Positions 62,003 through 64,000 of a DNA stretch of 64,000 nucleotides are shown piece after piece; the first letter of the stretch is position 1; the number at the start of each line of letters is the position of its first letter. Origin of the DNA: Erigeron canadensis (lineage: Eukaryota; Streptophyta; Magnoliopsida; Asterales; Asteraceae); the NCBI RefSeq assembly GCF_010389155.1, contig NC_057763.1:37678645-37742644 (forward strand), read 5' to 3'. Under the pieces are notes generated by a model that worked only from the letters and a program-made list of their open reading frames with translations, was not told where the DNA came from and did not search any database. A program made the translations under genes and the position numbers.

Positions 62003-62474
62003 AGCAACAACAACAATGGTACTCAATCTCGGTGAGTGCCGGGGTTTGAGAGAGATGTGACGTAGACAGCCTTACCCCTACTCAGGGGTGGAGCTAGTAG
62101 GGGGACTGGGGAGTGCTTAGCCCCCACCAACCATTCATGTTTTCTATGCAAGACTAGCTTATAGCCAACTAATACAAATGTTTTTTTTGAAGCAAGTCAT
62201 CCTCAATCTATAAATATGTGATTTTTAGCCATGACAGTTCAAGTACATTAAACCTTTACATTTGGTTCATAAAAGTAAACCATCGCAATAAAATTCTATT
62301 TTACTAACATTTTATTAAATGATTATGTCTTTCACATTATATTGTATACAACGATCGGAAAAAAATACGGTTGAGCCCCCCTCAACATGAAATTCTGGCT
62401 CCGCCTCTGCCCCTCCCTACCCAATGGTAGAGAGGCTGCTTCCTAAGGACCTCCGACCTAGGGTATTTCCCTTG
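62003..62474 (+). mobile_element. Au-type SINE, split by a hAT insertion
   Basis: The left half (AACAACAACAATGGTACTCA, then GGGGTTTGAGAGAG and GACGTAGACAGCCTTACCCC) and the right half (CTACCCAATGGTAGAGAGGC, then TGCTTCCTAAGGACCTC) together follow the order of the plant Au SINE consensus as I know it. The halves are separated by an insertion at 62083-62409. The target duplication of the SINE itself was not found. Confidence 0.7.
62083..62409. mobile_element. Small hAT element inside the Au SINE
   Basis: Left end CAGGGGTGGAGCTAG; right end GGCTCCGCCTCTG, reversed CAGAGGCGGAGCC. Flanks are CCCCTACT (62075-62082) and CCCCTCCC (62410-62417), an imperfect 8-bp duplication (6 of 8). Its ends are close to those of the 5945-6771 element. 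327 bp, no coding capacity. Confidence 0.7.
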
Positions 62475-63082
62475 AAAAAATAGTCCCAACGGCTAGTCAG
62501 AGCAAGGCCGAAAGAGAAGCAAGGCTCTCGATCTTAGATCTAGAGAGAAGCCGGAGAGTGTCTTAACTGCTCTCTAGAGAGAGAGAGGAATCGGTGAAAA
62601 GCACTTGTGCATAAATAATGGTATAATTAAATTGTTAAAATGAATGAATAATTTAAAACTTTGGATACTATACATACCATAAGAAAGGTTTGAAAGTTTA
62701 ATGCATCCTCAAATGTCTCTAGTAGTCTAGTGCAAGTATAAATTATTATTCATAATAATGGGACAATTCGTTTCGTTTAACAATTAGTCATAAGTTTTCT
62801 AGATATCTTAATACGAAGATACAATGGAACCTACAAAAACAAAAGTCTCAAACATATCTTGTGAAATAGACTGTTCGAGATCTATCGGTATTTGGTGGAT
62901 ATAAATCAATGTCTCTCATTGATGAATTGAAGATTGAAGTTTTTTGGTAGGTCTACATCATGTGGTTAATGTAAAAGGCTTGATAATAGAAAATGATTCT
63001 CTTTAGCCAGCGGTCCCCTGACATTCAATAAGTTCTCCACCAACCAAATATTTACACTCCATGTCAGATTCATATATTTATA
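62475..63082. other. Spacer, nothing recognised
   Basis: Contains a GA-rich stretch with CTCTAGAGAGAGAGAG at 62568-62590. No gene or bounded element seen. Confidence 0.45.
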
Positions 63083-63499
63083 CCAAAGTAAGTATCCGTG
63101 CGTTGCGGCAGTAAGATGGTAGGTAATAGGTCATAGCTTGTGATAGTCAAATGCCTTAACCGTACGGGCTCCACCCCCGGATTTAAAAATTCGTTGAAAG
63201 TATGTTGAATGATGTACATATCTAATGAAAGAACATGAAATTTTAAAAACACCCATATATTTTTTTAAAATTTATGGATTTACGGTTTTTGAGATAAAAT
63301 ATTTTGAATAAATTAGAAAAATTTATAGAGGAGAGAGAAAAATAAGTGGTTGAAATTTAAGGAGGGAGAAATAAAATGAGTAGTTAAGATTTATTGTAAA
63401 GTTATTATGAATAAGTGATAGAGATATTTTGGGGTTTTCACTTATGTAAAGTTGAAAAAATAGAGGAACAAATACTTTATAATGTAGGATAGAAGTAGA
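63083..63499 (-). mobile_element. Helitron-like element, reverse copy of the 7835-8314 family
   Basis: On the minus strand it begins TCTACTTCTATCCTACATTA and ends GCCGCAACGCACGGATACTT, matching the two ends of the 7835-8314 element. The interior shares AAACCGTAAATCCATAAATT, CTCTTTCATTAGATATG and the GGGGGTGGAGCCCGTACGG block. The final CTRR is not intact. No coding sequence. Confidence 0.6.
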
Positions 63500-64000
63500 G
63501 ATGTATGCGAATCATGATCCGTTCAAAATAAAATGGTGTGCGGAGATGATAATGTTAATTTTAGGCTGAAATTAATTAGTTAACTATTATTATTATTATA
63601 ATTATTATATTTTTGCTTTGTAAACTGTAACTATTTGTAAGACATAATTATTTTATCGATATCAAGTGTACGTCACTATATATTTTGTAATAATAAAAAT
63701 ATTATTATAACTTTACACACTTTACTTTTTTTCCACATATATAATTGTGAATTGGTGATGTTTAATTAATTTTTTCACACTTTACAAATATACAAACTTT
63801 ATATACGTACACGGTATACTTTTAATTATAATAAAGAAAAAAAATTAAAATTTTTTAAAGATGTGAACAAATTAAATGACATGACACTGTAGTGATAAAA
63901 TTTACCAACTTATTGTCTACTTAATAGCATTGCATGTGGGGATGCCAGATAACATTTTCTTTCCTTGAAGATTCTGAGGGCGTAATTGCGGTCTGCATTT
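63500..64000. other. Spacer to window end, nothing recognised
   Basis: AT-rich, with a (TTA)n run near 63580-63610. No gene or bounded element was seen before the window ends. Confidence 0.45.

Overview
The window is nuclear DNA of a flowering plant, most likely a eudicot. It is AT-rich, its genes are split by short GT-AG introns, and the spaces between genes are filled with old transposable elements. Several element types look like those common in Asteraceae, but that placement is an inference I could not check. There are no operons. Each gene is an independent unit, and the repeats are mostly non-autonomous or decayed.

Layout: 1-9400 is repeat-rich. It holds a reverse-oriented LTR cut by the window edge, a 2.7 kb solo LTR nested in it, tRNA-derived SINE copies, a hAT element, a decayed extensin gene, a Helitron-like element and a 5'-truncated LINE. 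9467-13215 (-) is an Alba-family RNA/DNA-binding protein with a long Gly/Tyr/Arg repeat tail. 14233-14830 is a broken transposon-related MYB/SANT-like gene. 15825-18725 (-) is LSM5. 20774-26683 (+) is an RHD3/atlastin-type ER GTPase in about 23 exons. 29691-35096 (+) is a PB1-domain RAF-like kinase. 35097-52400 has no intact gene that I can see and is packed with Mutator-like, Helitron-like and palindromic elements, including an LTR nested in a Mutator-like element. 52892-57890 (+) is a pectate lyase. 59602-60509 (+) holds two tandem U5 snRNA genes with complete plant snRNA promoters. 60834-61558 (-) is a small LEA-like protein with a likely organellar presequence. 61559-64000 holds an Au-type SINE interrupted by a small hAT, and another Helitron-like copy.

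The genes share no single pathway. LSM5 and U5 snRNA both serve the spliceosome, but they lie 41 kb apart and I treat that as coincidence. I found no clear new multi-gene system. The most unusual signals are arrays of short interrupted palindromes inside two unrelated LTRs, one with mirror-symmetric spacing; a 624 bp near-palindrome set in (TA)n tracts that shares a module with two Helitron-like elements; possible captured exons in a Mutator-like element; and an LEA gene whose last exon begins exactly at an ATG. All exon boundaries were read by hand from splice signals, frame continuity and family similarity.
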